DNA of 64,000 bases from Streptomyces sp. BK340. Its GTDB lineage: Bacteria; Actinomycetota; Actinomycetes; Streptomycetales; Streptomycetaceae. Positions 15,813 through 26,586 of this stretch are shown in pieces. The translations under genes and the position numbers were made by a program. The stretch lies in assembly GCF_007827595.1 (NCBI RefSeq), contig NZ_VISR01000027.1:1-64000 (forward strand), read 5' to 3'. Each line of letters starts with the position of its first letter. Position 1 is the first letter of the stretch. The notes beneath the pieces were generated by a model that was not told the DNA's origin, made no database searches, and was given only the letters and a program-made list of their open reading frames with translations.

Positions 15813-16741
15813 CCCGGCGGCCGCTCGCCCGCTATGCGTTGCGGGCGGCGTCCCTTGCCACCGCTCTTGGGCTCTGGCAGCTGCTGACCAGCCTGGACGT
15901 CGACCTGTGGCTGCGCTTCTCGCAGTTTCCGACGGCCACCGACGTGGCCCGGGCCTTCGCCGACCGGGTCTCCGGGGCCGACTACTGGACCGACCTCACC
16001 GACAGCCTCACCCGCATCCTCACCGGCTTCGCGCTGGCAGCCGTCCTGGGCGTGGCGACGGGCGTGCTCGTGGCCCGCTCGCGCCTCGCCGAGGACCTGC
16101 TCGGCCCGGTCCTGGAAGTCGTACGCCCCATCCCGGCCATCGCCCTCGTCCCCGTCGCGATCCTTCTCTTCCCCTCGAACGAACAGGGCATCGTCTTCAT
16201 CACGTGCACCGCCGCCTTCTTCCCCGTGCTGGTCTCCACCCGGCACGCGGTCCGTGCACTCACCCCCGTGTGGGAGGAGGCGGTGCGCACCCTCGGTGGC
16301 GGCCGGCTGCGGATCCTCGGCTCGGTCGTGCTGCCGGGGGCGCTGCCCGGCATCTTCGGCGGCCTGTCGGTCGGTATCGGCGTCTCGTGGATCTGCGTGA
16401 TCTCCGCCGAAATGATCTCCGGCCAGTACGGCGTCGGTTACCGCACCTGGCAGGACTACACGGTCGTGAACTACCCGGGCGTCTTCGTCGGCATGGTCAC
16501 GATCGGCCTCCTCGGCTGGGTCACCTCCACGGCTGTGGAACTCCTCGGCCGCCGCCTGACCAGCTGGCTGCCCCGCACCTCGTACGTGCCCGCCGGCCGG
16601 GGGCGCACTGGGGTGCCCCGCGTCGCCGCCCCGGCCGCGGTCGCCATGAAGGCCGACGGCAACCCCGAGAACCAGCCCGAGGCCCAGCACCAGGGCCACG
16701 ACGAAAGCGAGCAGGGGGCGCGGGATGAGCACCTCGTCTGA
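15809..16741 (+). CDS. ABC importer permease, SsuC/TauC type
   Basis: 310 aa. Six predicted transmembrane segments between about residues 10 and 250 and the cytoplasmic coupling loop EEAVRTLGGGRLRILGSVVLPGALPGIFGGL (EAA motif). The last 55 residues form a polar, charged tail (for example NPENQPEAQHQGHDESEQGA) not typical of SsuC. It overlaps the lipoprotein gene by 4 nt and the ATPase gene by 17 nt, so the three are translationally coupled. Confidence 0.9.
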   Translation: MTRRPLARYALRAASLATALGLWQLLTSLDVDLWLRFSQFPTATDVARAFADRVSGADYWTDLTDSLTRILTGFALAAVLGVATGVLVARSRLAEDLLGPVLEVVRPIPAIALVPVAILLFPSNEQGIVFITCTAAFFPVLVSTRHAVRALTPVWEEAVRTLGGGRLRILGSVVLPGALPGIFGGLSVGIGVSWICVISAEMISGQYGVGYRTWQDYTVVNYPGVFVGMVTIGLLGWVTSTAVELLGRRLTSWLPRTSYVPAGRGRTGVPRVAAPAAVAMKADGNPENQPEAQHQGHDESEQGARDEHLV

Positions 16742-17522
16742 GACGGTCGTGACAGGCGTCGCCCCTGCGACGACGTCACGGGAGGCCGTACGCGGCACCC
16801 GGCTCACCTTCCGTGCCGCCGTCCTCGGCCGTCCGGGCGCCCCGGTCCTGCACGACGTCGACCTGGATGTCGCGCCGGGCGAGATCCTCACCGTCGTCGG
16901 CCCCTCCGGCTGCGGCAAGTCGACGCTGCTGCGCACGCTCGCCGGGCTGCTGTCACCGCTGGCCGGGGCGGTGGAGCAGGACGGCAGCCCGCTCACCGGG
17001 CCGTCCGCCGACCGTGCGCTGGTCTTCCAGGAGGACGCGCTGCTGCCTTGGCGCACCCTGCGCGGAAACGTCGAACTCCCCCTCGCCATCAGCGGCGTAC
17101 CGCGCTCCGAGCGTCGTTCGCGGGCCGAGTCCTGGCTCGGGCGCGTCGGACTAAGTGCACAGGCGGGACAGTTGCCGCACCGGGTCTCCGGCGGGCAGCG
17201 CCAGCGCGCCCAGTTGGCCCGCGCCCTGGCGGACAGCCCGCGCGCGGTCCTCATGGACGAACCCTTCGGAGCCCTCGACGCCCAGACCCGCTCGGGCATG
17301 CAGGACCTGCTGGTGGAGGTCCTGCGCGGCACGGGCGCGACCGTCGTCTTCGTCACGCACGACGTGGACGAGGCGCTCTTCCTCGGCGACCGCGTCGCCC
17401 TCCTCGGGGCCGGCGGCCTGGCCTCCGTACGCGACGTGCCGCGTCCGCGTGACCGTGGCGCCCTCGACGACCCGGCCCGGGCAGCCCTGCGTCGCACCGT
17501 CCTCTCCTCGCTCGGCACCTGA
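16725..17522 (+). CDS. ABC importer ATP-binding protein, SsuB/TauB type
   Basis: 265 aa. Walker A GPSGCGKST, Q-loop VFQEDALLPWRT (the form typical of nitrate/sulfonate/taurine importers), signature VSGGQRQRAQLARAL, Walker B VLMDEPFGALDA and switch His in FVTHDVDEAL are complete. It drives uptake with the preceding permease and lipoprotein. The ATG at 16725 lies inside the permease gene. It ends 11 nt before the flavoprotein gene. Confidence 0.92.
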   Translation: MSTSSETVVTGVAPATTSREAVRGTRLTFRAAVLGRPGAPVLHDVDLDVAPGEILTVVGPSGCGKSTLLRTLAGLLSPLAGAVEQDGSPLTGPSADRALVFQEDALLPWRTLRGNVELPLAISGVPRSERRSRAESWLGRVGLSAQAGQLPHRVSGGQRQRAQLARALADSPRAVLMDEPFGALDAQTRSGMQDLLVEVLRGTGATVVFVTHDVDEALFLGDRVALLGAGGLASVRDVPRPRDRGALDDPARAALRRTVLSSLGT

Positions 17523-17533
17523 AAGGCACCCCG

Positions 17534-20317
17534 GTGACCACCCCCGCCAACGCCCCCGCGCAGACCCCCATGGAGATCCCCGCCGTCACCGATGCCGAGG
17601 AGCTGACCTGCGACGTTCTCGTCATCGGCGGTGGCACCGCCGGCACCATGGCCGCCCTGACCGCCGCCGAGCGCGGCGCGGACGTCCTGCTCCTGGAGAA
17701 GGCCCACGTCCGCCACTCCGGCGCGCTGGCCATGGGCATGGACGGCGTCAACAACGCGGTCGTCCCCGGCCGCGCCGAGCCCGACGACTACGTCGCCGAG
17801 ATCACCCGTGCCAACGACGGCATCGTCGACCAGTCGACCGTCCGCCAGACCGCCATCCGCGGCTTCGCTATGGTCCAGCGGCTGGAGTCGTACGGGGTCA
17901 AGTTCGAGAAGGACGAGCACGGGGACTACGCGGTCCGCCAGGTCCACCGCTCGGGCTCGTACGTGCTGCCGATGCCGGAGGGCAAGGACGTCAAGAAGGT
18001 TCTGTACCGGCAGTTGCGGCGGCGGGAGATGCGGGAGCGGATCCGTATCGAGAACCGGTTGATGCCGGTCCGTGTGCTGACCGCGGCGGACGACGGGCGG
18101 GCCGTGGGCGCCGTCGGCTTCCACACCCGCACCGGTGCCTTCGTCACCGTCCGCGCGGGCGCGGTGATCCTCGCCACCGGCCCCTGCGGCCGTCTCGGTC
18201 TGCCCGCCTCCGGCTACCTCTACGGCACCTACGAGAACCCCACCAACGCCGGTGACGGCTACGCCATGGCCTACCACGCGGGCGCCGAGCTGACCGGAAT
18301 CGAATGCTTCCAGATCAATCCGCTGATCAAGGACTACAACGGTCCGGCCTGCGCCTACGTCGCCAACCCCTTCGGCGGCTACCAGGTCAACCGGCACGGC
18401 GAGCGGTTCGTCGACTCCGACTACTGGTCGGGGCAGATGATGGCCGAGTTCGCGGCGGAGGTCGCCAGCGACCGCGGCCCGGTCTACCTGAAGCTGAGTC
18501 ATCTGCCCGAGGAGTCGGTCTCCGCCCTGGAGTCCATCCTCCACTCCACCGAGCGGCCCACCCGCGGCACCTTCCACGCCGGGCGCGGGCACGACTACCG
18601 CACCCACGACGTCGAGATGCACATCTCCGAGATCGGTCTGTGCGGTGGCCACTCCGCCTCCGGTGTCCGCGTCGACGACCGGGCCCGTACGACCGTCCCC
18701 CGCCTGTACGCCGCGGGCGACCTCGCCTGCGTCCCGCACAACTACATGATCGGCGCCTTCGTCTTCGGGGACCTCGCGGGTGCTGACGCCGCCCAGTACA
18801 CGGCGTACGCGGGAGAGCTTCCCGCGGACCAGGTCCGCGAGGCGCACGAGCTGATCTACCGCCCGTTGCGCAACCCGGACGGCCCGCCGCAGCCCCAGGT
18901 CGAGTACAAGCTGCGCCGCTTCGTGAACGACTACGTGGCACCGCCCAAGTCCGGCGTCCGCCTCTCCCTCGCCCTGGAGGCTTTCGAACGGATGCGCGCC
19001 GACATCGCCGCGATGGGCGCCCGCACCCCGCACGAGCTGATGCGCTGCGCCGAGGTCACCTTCATCCGTGACTGCGCGGAGATGGCCGCCCGCGCCTCCC
19101 TCGCCCGTACCGAGTCCCGCTGGGGGCTCTACCACGACCGGATCGACCACCCCGGGCGCGACGACGCCTCCTGGTTCCACCACCTCGATCTGCACAAGTC
19201 CCCCTCTGGTGCGATGGAGTTCACGGTCCGGCCCGTGGCTCCGTATCTGGTCCCGGTCGAGGGCTTCGCCCCGGCAGGCGGTCCCTCCCGGCAGCTGGGC
19301 CAGGTCCGGCCCGAGGACGTCGCCACGGCCGGCCCGCGCGATGCGGCGCCGGTCGCCACCGGACCGTCGTCCACCCGCGCCGCCGGACTGGAGGCCCCGA
19401 GCGGCGCCCCGGGCACCGCCCCGCCCCGGCTCCTGGAGCTGCTGCGGCTGGCCGAGGAGGAGCCCGAACTCGCTTCCCTGCAGCCCTATTTGTCCGATCC
19501 CGATCCCGCGGTCCGCCGTACGGCCGTCTCCGTCCTCACCGAGACCGTGCCGCCCGGCACCGGACCGGCCCTGGCGGGCGCCCTCGCGGACCCCGACGCC
19601 AAGGTCCGCGCGGCCGCCGCGGCCTCGATGCGTGAACTTGTCGAGACCCTGCCGTCCGAGCCCGCCCTGGGCGCCGCCCTCATCGACGCGCTCGGCGAGG
19701 CGGACCCCGTGGTCCGCGCCGCGGCCCTCGATGTCCTGCGCGCCCTGCGGCTGGGCGAAGCAGCCGTGTTCGCCGCCGCGCTGGACGACCCCGACATTCC
19801 GGTCCGTATCGAGGCCGTGCGCGCCCTCGTCTCGGTCGACGTGGCCGAACCACTGGCGGGCGCCTCGAACGATCCCTCCCGGGAAGTCCGCGTGGCCGTG
19901 GCCAAGGCGCTGGCCGCCGTCAGCCCGGCGCCCCTGGACCCGCGGGCCCGGGAGTCGCTCACCGGCGCCCTGGACCGGCTCACCGAGGACGCCGACCCGC
20001 TGGTGCGCGGTGCCGCGCTGGGTGCGCTGGCCACGCCCGGCTGCCCGGCGCCGCTCGCCGCCCGTGCCGTGGCCGCCCTGTCCGACCCTGCCTGGCAGGT
20101 CCGCGCCGGCGCCGCCACCGCGCTGTCGGTCGCACCCGCCGACTCCGCCGTCCCCGCCCTTGCCAAGGCCGTGGCCGACCCGAACCCCGACGTGCGCAAG
20201 GCGGCGGTCCTGGCCCTGACCCGGCACAACGCCACCGAGGAGGCTCGTGCGGCCCTGGCCACGGCCACGACCGACTCGGACGCGGATGTCAGGGCATACG
20301 CGGCGCGGGGATTGTGA
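17534..20317 (+). CDS. AprA/fumarate-reductase-like flavoprotein fused to HEAT repeats
   Basis: 927 aa from GTG 17534. Residues about 25-580 are an FAD flavoprotein of the succinate dehydrogenase/fumarate reductase/APS reductase alpha group: IGGGTAGT at 31-38, a Gly-rich ATGPCGRLG block, ENPTNAGDGYAMAYHAG, an active-site-like NRHGERFVDSDYW and a late FAD segment RLYAAGDLACVPHNYMIGAFVFGDLAG. The last looks like APS-reductase alpha more than fumarate reductase. Residues about 632-927 are at least eight HEAT-like helical repeats (units such as LSDPDPAVRRTAVSVL and LADPDAKVRAAAAASM). The usual partner, an AprB-like ferredoxin, is four genes upstream. The reaction is unknown; a redox step on the imported compound is likely. 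Confidence 0.82.
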   Translation: MTTPANAPAQTPMEIPAVTDAEELTCDVLVIGGGTAGTMAALTAAERGADVLLLEKAHVRHSGALAMGMDGVNNAVVPGRAEPDDYVAEITRANDGIVDQSTVRQTAIRGFAMVQRLESYGVKFEKDEHGDYAVRQVHRSGSYVLPMPEGKDVKKVLYRQLRRREMRERIRIENRLMPVRVLTAADDGRAVGAVGFHTRTGAFVTVRAGAVILATGPCGRLGLPASGYLYGTYENPTNAGDGYAMAYHAGAELTGIECFQINPLIKDYNGPACAYVANPFGGYQVNRHGERFVDSDYWSGQMMAEFAAEVASDRGPVYLKLSHLPEESVSALESILHSTERPTRGTFHAGRGHDYRTHDVEMHISEIGLCGGHSASGVRVDDRARTTVPRLYAAGDLACVPHNYMIGAFVFGDLAGADAAQYTAYAGELPADQVREAHELIYRPLRNPDGPPQPQVEYKLRRFVNDYVAPPKSGVRLSLALEAFERMRADIAAMGARTPHELMRCAEVTFIRDCAEMAARASLARTESRWGLYHDRIDHPGRDDASWFHHLDLHKSPSGAMEFTVRPVAPYLVPVEGFAPAGGPSRQLGQVRPEDVATAGPRDAAPVATGPSSTRAAGLEAPSGAPGTAPPRLLELLRLAEEEPELASLQPYLSDPDPAVRRTAVSVLTETVPPGTGPALAGALADPDAKVRAAAAASMRELVETLPSEPALGAALIDALGEADPVVRAAALDVLRALRLGEAAVFAAALDDPDIPVRIEAVRALVSVDVAEPLAGASNDPSREVRVAVAKALAAVSPAPLDPRARESLTGALDRLTEDADPLVRGAALGALATPGCPAPLAARAVAALSDPAWQVRAGAATALSVAPADSAVPALAKAVADPNPDVRKAAVLALTRHNATEEARAALATATTDSDADVRAYAARGL

Positions 20318-20383
20318 CGATCCGCGGCGTCGCCCCAGTCGCAGCGCAGGAGGGAAGGCCGGTCTCCCGAGGCCTCGGGCGGG

Positions 20384-22423
<2,040 letters not shown>

Positions 22424-22757
22424 CGTCCTGTGTCCCCCGGGTCCGTCCCCCGTGTGTCGTCCCTCGACCACTGCGTCCACGATAGGCGCCCGCGCCGACA
22501 GCGTCGGGAGTTGTCCACAGGTACGAGTGACTTGTCATATCAATGCAGCGACTGTTTCCGGACAGTCGATCCTGCACCCCATCGGACGCGTCAGGTGCTG
22601 CCAAAAGGTCACCGCTCAACCCATTGGGGCGCCTCTGGATGGCCACTCCCTTCGCCCGGGGACAGGCTGCTGGAGCGGGCCGCGGAGGCTCGCTCGCCGC
22701 CGGATCACGCTTCCCACACCCCGGTACACCCGCGTCTGCCCCTAGGAGCCCCGCCCC
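22424..22757. other. Divergent promoter region with a 20-bp dyad
   Basis: 334 bp between recQ and a secreted-protein gene, without a convincing reading frame. The notable element is a perfect dyad at 22549-22568, CGACTGT-N6-ACAGTCG. It does not match the actinobacterial LexA box. No terminator was found. Confidence 0.5.
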
Positions 22758-23303
22758 ATGATCGCTCGCCTCGCCGGAGCCGCCCTCGCCCTCGTCTCGG
22801 CCCTCGCCGTGCCGGCCTCGGTGCCCGCCCAAGCCGCCGACCAGGACGCCTTCACCGACCCGCAGCTGACCGCGGCGTACACAGCGACGGCGCTGTACCG
22901 CTACGAGCCGTTCGCGACCGCCGCCGGCTACGAGCCGCATGTGTGCCTGGCCCGCGCCGAGGGCGCCATGGGCTTCCACTACTTCAACGAGTCCCGCTTC
23001 GGCTCCCTCGACCCGAAGAAGCCGGGCGGCCTGCTCTACGAGGACGTCGGCAACGGCAAGCGCCGGCTCGTGGGCGTGGAGTGGGTGGTCCCGGTCACCG
23101 GCAAGAACATGAAGCGGCCCCGCCTGTTCGGGCAGGACTTCCAGGGCCCGATGGCCGGCCACTACCCGGGCATGCCCACCCACTACGACCTGCACGTGTG
23201 GATCTACAAGAAGAACCCCCGCGGTCTCTTCTCCCAGTGGAACCCGACAGTGAAGTGCCCTTCGTCGGCAACACCGGGCATGTCGAAGATGCCGGGCCAC
23301 TGA
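22758..23303 (+). CDS. Secreted protein of unknown function
   Basis: 181 aa. Sec signal with cleavage after AQA at about residue 27. The mature part is aromatic and compact: FATAAGYEPHVCLARAEGAMGFHYFN, YEDVGNGKRRLVGVEWVVPV, and a later MPTHYDLHVWIYKKNPRGLFSQWNP. Conserved-looking His, Trp and Tyr residues and two Cys in the mature chain suggest a folded extracellular domain. I do not recognise an enzyme family. ATG 22758 follows AGGAG; a strong terminator follows. Probably monocistronic. Confidence 0.7.
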   Translation: MIARLAGAALALVSALAVPASVPAQAADQDAFTDPQLTAAYTATALYRYEPFATAAGYEPHVCLARAEGAMGFHYFNESRFGSLDPKKPGGLLYEDVGNGKRRLVGVEWVVPVTGKNMKRPRLFGQDFQGPMAGHYPGMPTHYDLHVWIYKKNPRGLFSQWNPTVKCPSSATPGMSKMPGH

Positions 23304-23310
23304 CAGGCGA

Positions 23311-23345
23311 CGGCCCCGGCTCCTCGCTCGGAGGAACCGGGGCCG
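23311..23345. terminator. Bidirectional terminator between the secreted-protein gene and nuoN
   Basis: Two 15-nt arms (23311-23325 and 23331-23345) with a single mismatch and a GCTCG loop. It ends the plus-strand secreted-protein gene and the minus-strand nuo operon. Confidence 0.85.
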
Positions 23346-23363
23346 CAGGACGTCGCGCGGGCC

Positions 23364-25013
23364 TCAGCGCACGAACACGCCCGCCTGGCTCGCCAGGTTC
23401 AGGAAGTACTGCGGCGCCACACCGAGCACCACCGTGACCGCCACGCCCACCCCGATCGCCGCCATGGTCAGCGGCGACGGCACGGCCACGGTCGGGCCCT
23501 CGGGCCTCGGCTCGCTGAAGAACATCAGCACGATCACCCGGATGTAGAAGAACGCGGCGATCGCCGAGGAGATCACACCGATCACGACCAGCGGGGCCGC
23601 ACCGCCGTCCGCCGCCGCCTTGAACACGGCGAACTTCCCGGCGAAACCGGAGGTCAGCGGGATACCGGCGAAGGCCAGCAGGAAGACCGCGAACACGGCC
23701 GCCACCAGCGGCGACCGGCGGCCGAGCCCGGCCCACTTGGACAGGTGCGTCGCCTCGCCGCCCGCGTCGCGCACCAGCGTGACCACCGCGAAGGCGCCGA
23801 TCGTCACGAACGAGTACCCGGCCAGGTAGAACAGCACGGACGACACGCCGTCCTTCGAGGTCGCGATGACACCCGCGAGGATGAATCCGGCGTGCGCGAT
23901 CGACGAGTACGCCAGCAGTCGCTTGATGTCGGTCTGCGTGATCGCGATGATCGCGCCGCCCAGCATGGTGACGACGGCCACCGCCCACATGACCGGCCGC
24001 CAGTCCCAGCGCATGCCGGGCAGGACGACGTACAGCAGGCGCAGCAGCGCGCCGAACGCCGCCACCTTCGTCGCCGCCGCCATGAAGCCGGTCACCGGGG
24101 TCGGCGCGCCCTGGTAGACGTCGGGCGTCCACATGTGGAACGGCACCGCGCCCACCTTGAAGAGCAGGCCCATCACGATCAGGGCGCTGCCCAGCAGCAG
24201 CAGAGCGTCGTTGCCCATGGTGCCCGCGAGCGCCGGGTCGACGGTGCCGACCGTGCCGTCGACGACCTGCGCGATGCGCGCGTACGACATCGAGCCCGCG
24301 TAGCCGTACAGCAGGGCGATGCCGAACAGCGTGAACGCCGAGGCGAACGCGCCGAGCAGGAAGTACTTGACCGCGGCCTCCTGCGAGAGGAGCCGCTTGC
24401 GGCGGGCCAGCGCGCACAGCAGGTACAGCGGCAGGGAGAAGACCTCCAGGGCCACGAACAGCGTCAGCAGGTCGTTGGCCGAGGGGAAGATCAGCATGCC
24501 GGCGATCGCGAAGAGCAGCAGCGGGAAGACCTCGGTGGTGGTGAAGCCGGCCTTCACTGCGGCCTTCTCGCCGTCACCGCCCGGCACGGACGCGGCCTGC
24601 GCCGCGAACGAGTCGACCCGGTTGCCGTGCGCCGCCGGGTCCAGGCGCCGTTCGGCGAAGGTGAACAGGGCGACCAGACCGGCCAGCAGGATCGTGCCCT
24701 GCAGGAACAGGGCCGGACCGTCGACCGCGATCGCTCCCATGGCCGCGATGTGCGCCTTCGTGGTGCCGTAGCCGTCGGCCGCCAGGGCGACCACCGCGGC
24801 GAACGCGGCACAGAGGGCCACGACGGACACGAACACCTGCGCGTAGTAGCGGGACCTGCGCGGGACGAACGCCTCGATCAGCACGCCGACCAGCGCCGCG
24901 CCGACGACGATCAAGGTCGGCGACAATTGCCCGTACTCGATCTTCGGCGTGGGGATCTTCGAGATCGGCTCGGCCGCGGTTGTCCACAGGCTGTGGACGG
25001 CTGTTGCGCTCAC
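23364..25013 (-). CDS. nuoN: NADH-quinone oxidoreductase subunit N
   Basis: Antiporter-like proton-pumping membrane subunit of complex I, 549 aa with about 14 transmembrane helices. Conserved Glu and Lys of the pumping channel appear in ALEVFSLPLYLL, MGLLFKVGAVPFHMWTPDVYQGAPTPVTGFMAAATKVA and DIKRLLAYSSIAHAGF. An extra hydrophilic loop near residues 118-150 (RRLDPAAHGNRVDSF) is longer than in E. coli. The GTG start overlaps the nuoM stop by 4 nt (GTGA). Last gene of the operon, followed by the bidirectional terminator. Confidence 0.96.
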   Translation of the reverse strand: MSATAVHSLWTTAAEPISKIPTPKIEYGQLSPTLIVVGAALVGVLIEAFVPRRSRYYAQVFVSVVALCAAFAAVVALAADGYGTTKAHIAAMGAIAVDGPALFLQGTILLAGLVALFTFAERRLDPAAHGNRVDSFAAQAASVPGGDGEKAAVKAGFTTTEVFPLLLFAIAGMLIFPSANDLLTLFVALEVFSLPLYLLCALARRKRLLSQEAAVKYFLLGAFASAFTLFGIALLYGYAGSMSYARIAQVVDGTVGTVDPALAGTMGNDALLLLGSALIVMGLLFKVGAVPFHMWTPDVYQGAPTPVTGFMAAATKVAAFGALLRLLYVVLPGMRWDWRPVMWAVAVVTMLGGAIIAITQTDIKRLLAYSSIAHAGFILAGVIATSKDGVSSVLFYLAGYSFVTIGAFAVVTLVRDAGGEATHLSKWAGLGRRSPLVAAVFAVFLLAFAGIPLTSGFAGKFAVFKAAADGGAAPLVVIGVISSAIAAFFYIRVIVLMFFSEPRPEGPTVAVPSPLTMAAIGVGVAVTVVLGVAPQYFLNLASQAGVFVR

Positions 25014-26581
25014 TTGGCCGCCTCCACCGAGGGCTTGGGATCGGTCTTGTGTACGTCGGACATGGTCTGCTTGACCGCCGGGTTGACGATGTCCGTGACG
25101 GGCTTCGGGTAGACGCCCAGGAAGATCAGCAGCACGATCAACGGCGCGACGACCACCAGCTCGCGCGCGCGGAGGTCGGGCATCGCCGAGACCTCGGGCT
25201 TGACCGGGCCCGTCATCGTGCGCTGGTAGAGCACGAGGGTGTAGAGCGCGGCGAGCACGATGCCGAAGGTGGCGATGATGCCGATCGCCGGGTAGCGCGT
25301 GAACGTGCCGACCAGGACCAGGAACTCACTGACGAACGGCGCGAGCCCGGGCAGCGACAGAGTGGCGAGGCCGCCGATCAGGAAGGTGCCGGCGAGCACC
25401 GGGGCGACCTTCTGCACACCGCCGTAGTCGGCGATGAGGCGCGAGCCGCGCCGGGAGATCAGGAAGCCCGCGACCAGCATCAGCGCGGCCGTGGAGATGC
25501 CGTGGTTGACCATGTAGAGCGTGGCGCCGGACTGGCCCTGGGTGGTCATCGCGAAGATGCCCATGATGATGAAGCCGAAGTGCGAGATCGACGCGTAGGC
25601 GACCAGACGCTTGATGTCCCGCTGGCCGACGGCGAGCAGGGCTCCGTAGACGATGCTGATGAGCGCCAGTACGAGGATGACGGGCGTCGCCCACTTGCTG
25701 GCCCCCGGGAACAGCTGGAGGCAGAAGCGGAGCATCGCGAAGGTGCCCACCTTGTCGACGACCGCGGTGATGAGGACGGCGACCGGGGCGGTGGCCTCCT
25801 GCATGGCGTTGGGCAGCCAGGTGTGCAGCGGCCACAGCGGCGCCTTCACCGCGAAGGCGAAGAAGAAGCCGAGGAACAGCCAGCGTTCGGTGTTCGTCGC
25901 CATGTGCAGGGAGCCGTTGGCGCGTGCCTGCGCGATCTCCTGGAGGCTGAAGTTCCCGGCGACCACGTAGAGGCCGATCACCGCGGCCAGCATGATCAGG
26001 CCGCCGACCAGGTTGTAGAGCAGGAACTTCACCGCCGCGTACGACCGCTGCGTGGAGGCCGCCTCCTCGCCGTGCTCGTGGGCACGGTCCCCGAAACCGC
26101 CGATGAGGAAGTACATCGGGATGAGCATGGCTTCGAAGAAGATGTAGAAGAGGAAGACGTCGGTGGCCTCGAAGGAGATGACCACCATCGCCTCGACCGC
26201 CAGGATCAGCGCGAAGAAGCCTTGAGTGGGCCGCCAGCGGCGGCTGCCGGTCTCCAGCGGGTCGGCGTCGTGCCAGCCGGCGAGGATCACGAACGGGATC
26301 AGCAGCGCGGTCAGCGCGATGAGCGCCACCGCGATGCCGTCGACGCCCACCTCGTAGCGGACGCCGAAGTCGGCGATCCAGGGGTGCGATTCGGTGAGCT
26401 GGTAGCGGGCGCCGTCCGGGTCGAAGCGGACCAGGACGGTGACCGCCAGGGCGAGCGTGGCGAGCGAGACCAGCAGCGCCAGCCACTTCGCGGCGGTACG
26501 CCGTGCGGCCGGTACGGCGGCCGTGGCGACGGCCCCGATGGCCGGGAGCGCCGCCGTCGCTGTCAGCAGAGGAAAGGACAT
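25010..26581 (-). CDS. nuoM: NADH-quinone oxidoreductase subunit M
   Basis: Proton-pumping antiporter-like subunit, 523 aa, about 14 helices. Channel residues are visible in the Glu of YIFFEAMLIPMYFLIGG, Lys in FAVKAPLWPLHTWLPNAMQEATAPVAVLI, and the later helix with HFGFIIMGIFAMTTQG. The ATG at 26581 begins MSFPLLTATAALP; the long in-frame reading upstream is an out-of-register copy of nuoL sequence and not coding. It starts 5 nt after the nuoL stop. Confidence 0.95.
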   Translation of the reverse strand: MSFPLLTATAALPAIGAVATAAVPAARRTAAKWLALLVSLATLALAVTVLVRFDPDGARYQLTESHPWIADFGVRYEVGVDGIAVALIALTALLIPFVILAGWHDADPLETGSRRWRPTQGFFALILAVEAMVVISFEATDVFLFYIFFEAMLIPMYFLIGGFGDRAHEHGEEAASTQRSYAAVKFLLYNLVGGLIMLAAVIGLYVVAGNFSLQEIAQARANGSLHMATNTERWLFLGFFFAFAVKAPLWPLHTWLPNAMQEATAPVAVLITAVVDKVGTFAMLRFCLQLFPGASKWATPVILVLALISIVYGALLAVGQRDIKRLVAYASISHFGFIIMGIFAMTTQGQSGATLYMVNHGISTAALMLVAGFLISRRGSRLIADYGGVQKVAPVLAGTFLIGGLATLSLPGLAPFVSEFLVLVGTFTRYPAIGIIATFGIVLAALYTLVLYQRTMTGPVKPEVSAMPDLRARELVVVAPLIVLLIFLGVYPKPVTDIVNPAVKQTMSDVHKTDPKPSVEAAK

Positions 26582-26586
26582 CGGTA

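Noticed and set aside
15758-20227. A 1489-aa open frame on the minus strand opposite the ABC/flavoprotein operon
   Set aside because: Such frames are expected opposite high-GC coding sequence. It has no motif, no ribosome site, and the plus strand has complete enzymes.
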